Shown here in pieces: positions 63,949-64,000 of a stretch of DNA of 64,000 nt. The position numbers were made by a program, and so were the translations under genes. Position 1 is the first letter of the stretch. Every line of letters starts with the position of its first letter. Below the pieces are notes generated by a model. That model had not been told where the DNA came from. It was given only the letters and a program-made list of their open reading frames with translations, and did no database searches. The stretch lies in assembly GCA_964344685.1 (NCBI GenBank), contig CAYFOK010000007.1, forward strand, positions 147,184-211,183, read 5' to 3'. This DNA is from Scalindua sp964344685 (GTDB taxonomy: Bacteria > Planctomycetota > Brocadiia > Brocadiales > Scalinduaceae).

Positions 63949-64000
63949 GATAGTTTATATTTAATCTGACACTTCAGTAGTAATATTGATATGATGGACA

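Noticed and set aside
1..64000. tRNA, rRNA, CRISPR, transposase or phage genes
   Set aside because: No T-loop-like GTTCRA sequence with matching arms, no regularly spaced direct repeats, and no integrase or transposase motifs were found by eye.

Overview
The window reads as chromosomal DNA of an AT-rich Gram-negative bacterium. Envelope genes (an RND pump with its adaptor, an OmpH/Skp-like chaperone, a lipoprotein, TatA, a pseudopilin cluster) require two membranes. My best guess is a planctomycete of the anammox type (Brocadiales, Scalindua-like). That guess rests on the overall gene flavour and low GC; no hydrazine or ladderane marker gene lies here, so it is unproven. I see no rRNA, tRNA, CRISPR array, prophage or insertion sequence.

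Layout. 1-5200: a partial DksA-like gene, holA, an HU-family gene behind a near-perfect sigma70 promoter, a secreted unknown, a HAD phosphatase, and a coupled pair (two-repeat unknown plus FHA/trypsin-like membrane protease). 5400-6260: two tandem paralogous secreted beta-sandwich proteins separated by a terminator. 6825-10007: a 1060-residue fusion of cyclic-nucleotide-binding, GAF, degenerate sigma54-activator ATPase and membrane polyferredoxin modules. 10200-19300: HD-GYP protein, lectin-like/thioredoxin-like fusion, lipase-like lipoprotein, YihY, YjbQ, SulP, methyltransferase. 19450-28300: RND pump, adaptor, clpX and a large unknown. 28600-33500: Yip1-like protein, Skp-like chaperone, then a cysS-rhodanese-acyl-activating enzyme operon.

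33566-40707 is a signalling block. CheR, a stand-alone CheB and a two-receiver diguanylate cyclase are transcribed leftward. A receiver-less sigma54 activator and a CHASE2-GAF-HD-GYP phosphodiesterase are transcribed rightward. 41343-54093 is a long rightward type II secretion/type IV pilus-like cluster: a candidate sigma54 promoter, an aberrant pseudopilin, a broken tandem MshEN-like gene, a polybasic RR-signal miniprotein, two GspE/PilB ATPases, GspF, five minor-pseudopilin-type genes and a GspK-like protein carrying a lamin-tail domain. No secretin or GspC/L/M gene is present here. 54281-61119, leftward: tatA, polyprenyl synthase, bioD, SAM hydroxide adenosyltransferase, radical SAM AmrS-like enzyme, cupin, nadE. 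The right end holds an APS/PAPS reductase (+), an HDOD protein (-) and a small unknown (+).

A plausible common theme is c-di-GMP. One GGDEF enzyme and two HD-GYP enzymes sit near ATPases whose N-termini look like the c-di-GMP-binding MshEN domain. The most notable observations are the FeS/AAA fusion, the short tandem repeats (7- and 14-bp units) that encode pseudopilin leader peptides, the lamin-tail GspK, the stop codon in the MshEN-like gene, and a possible small transcript with its own terminator near 54.9-55.1 kb.
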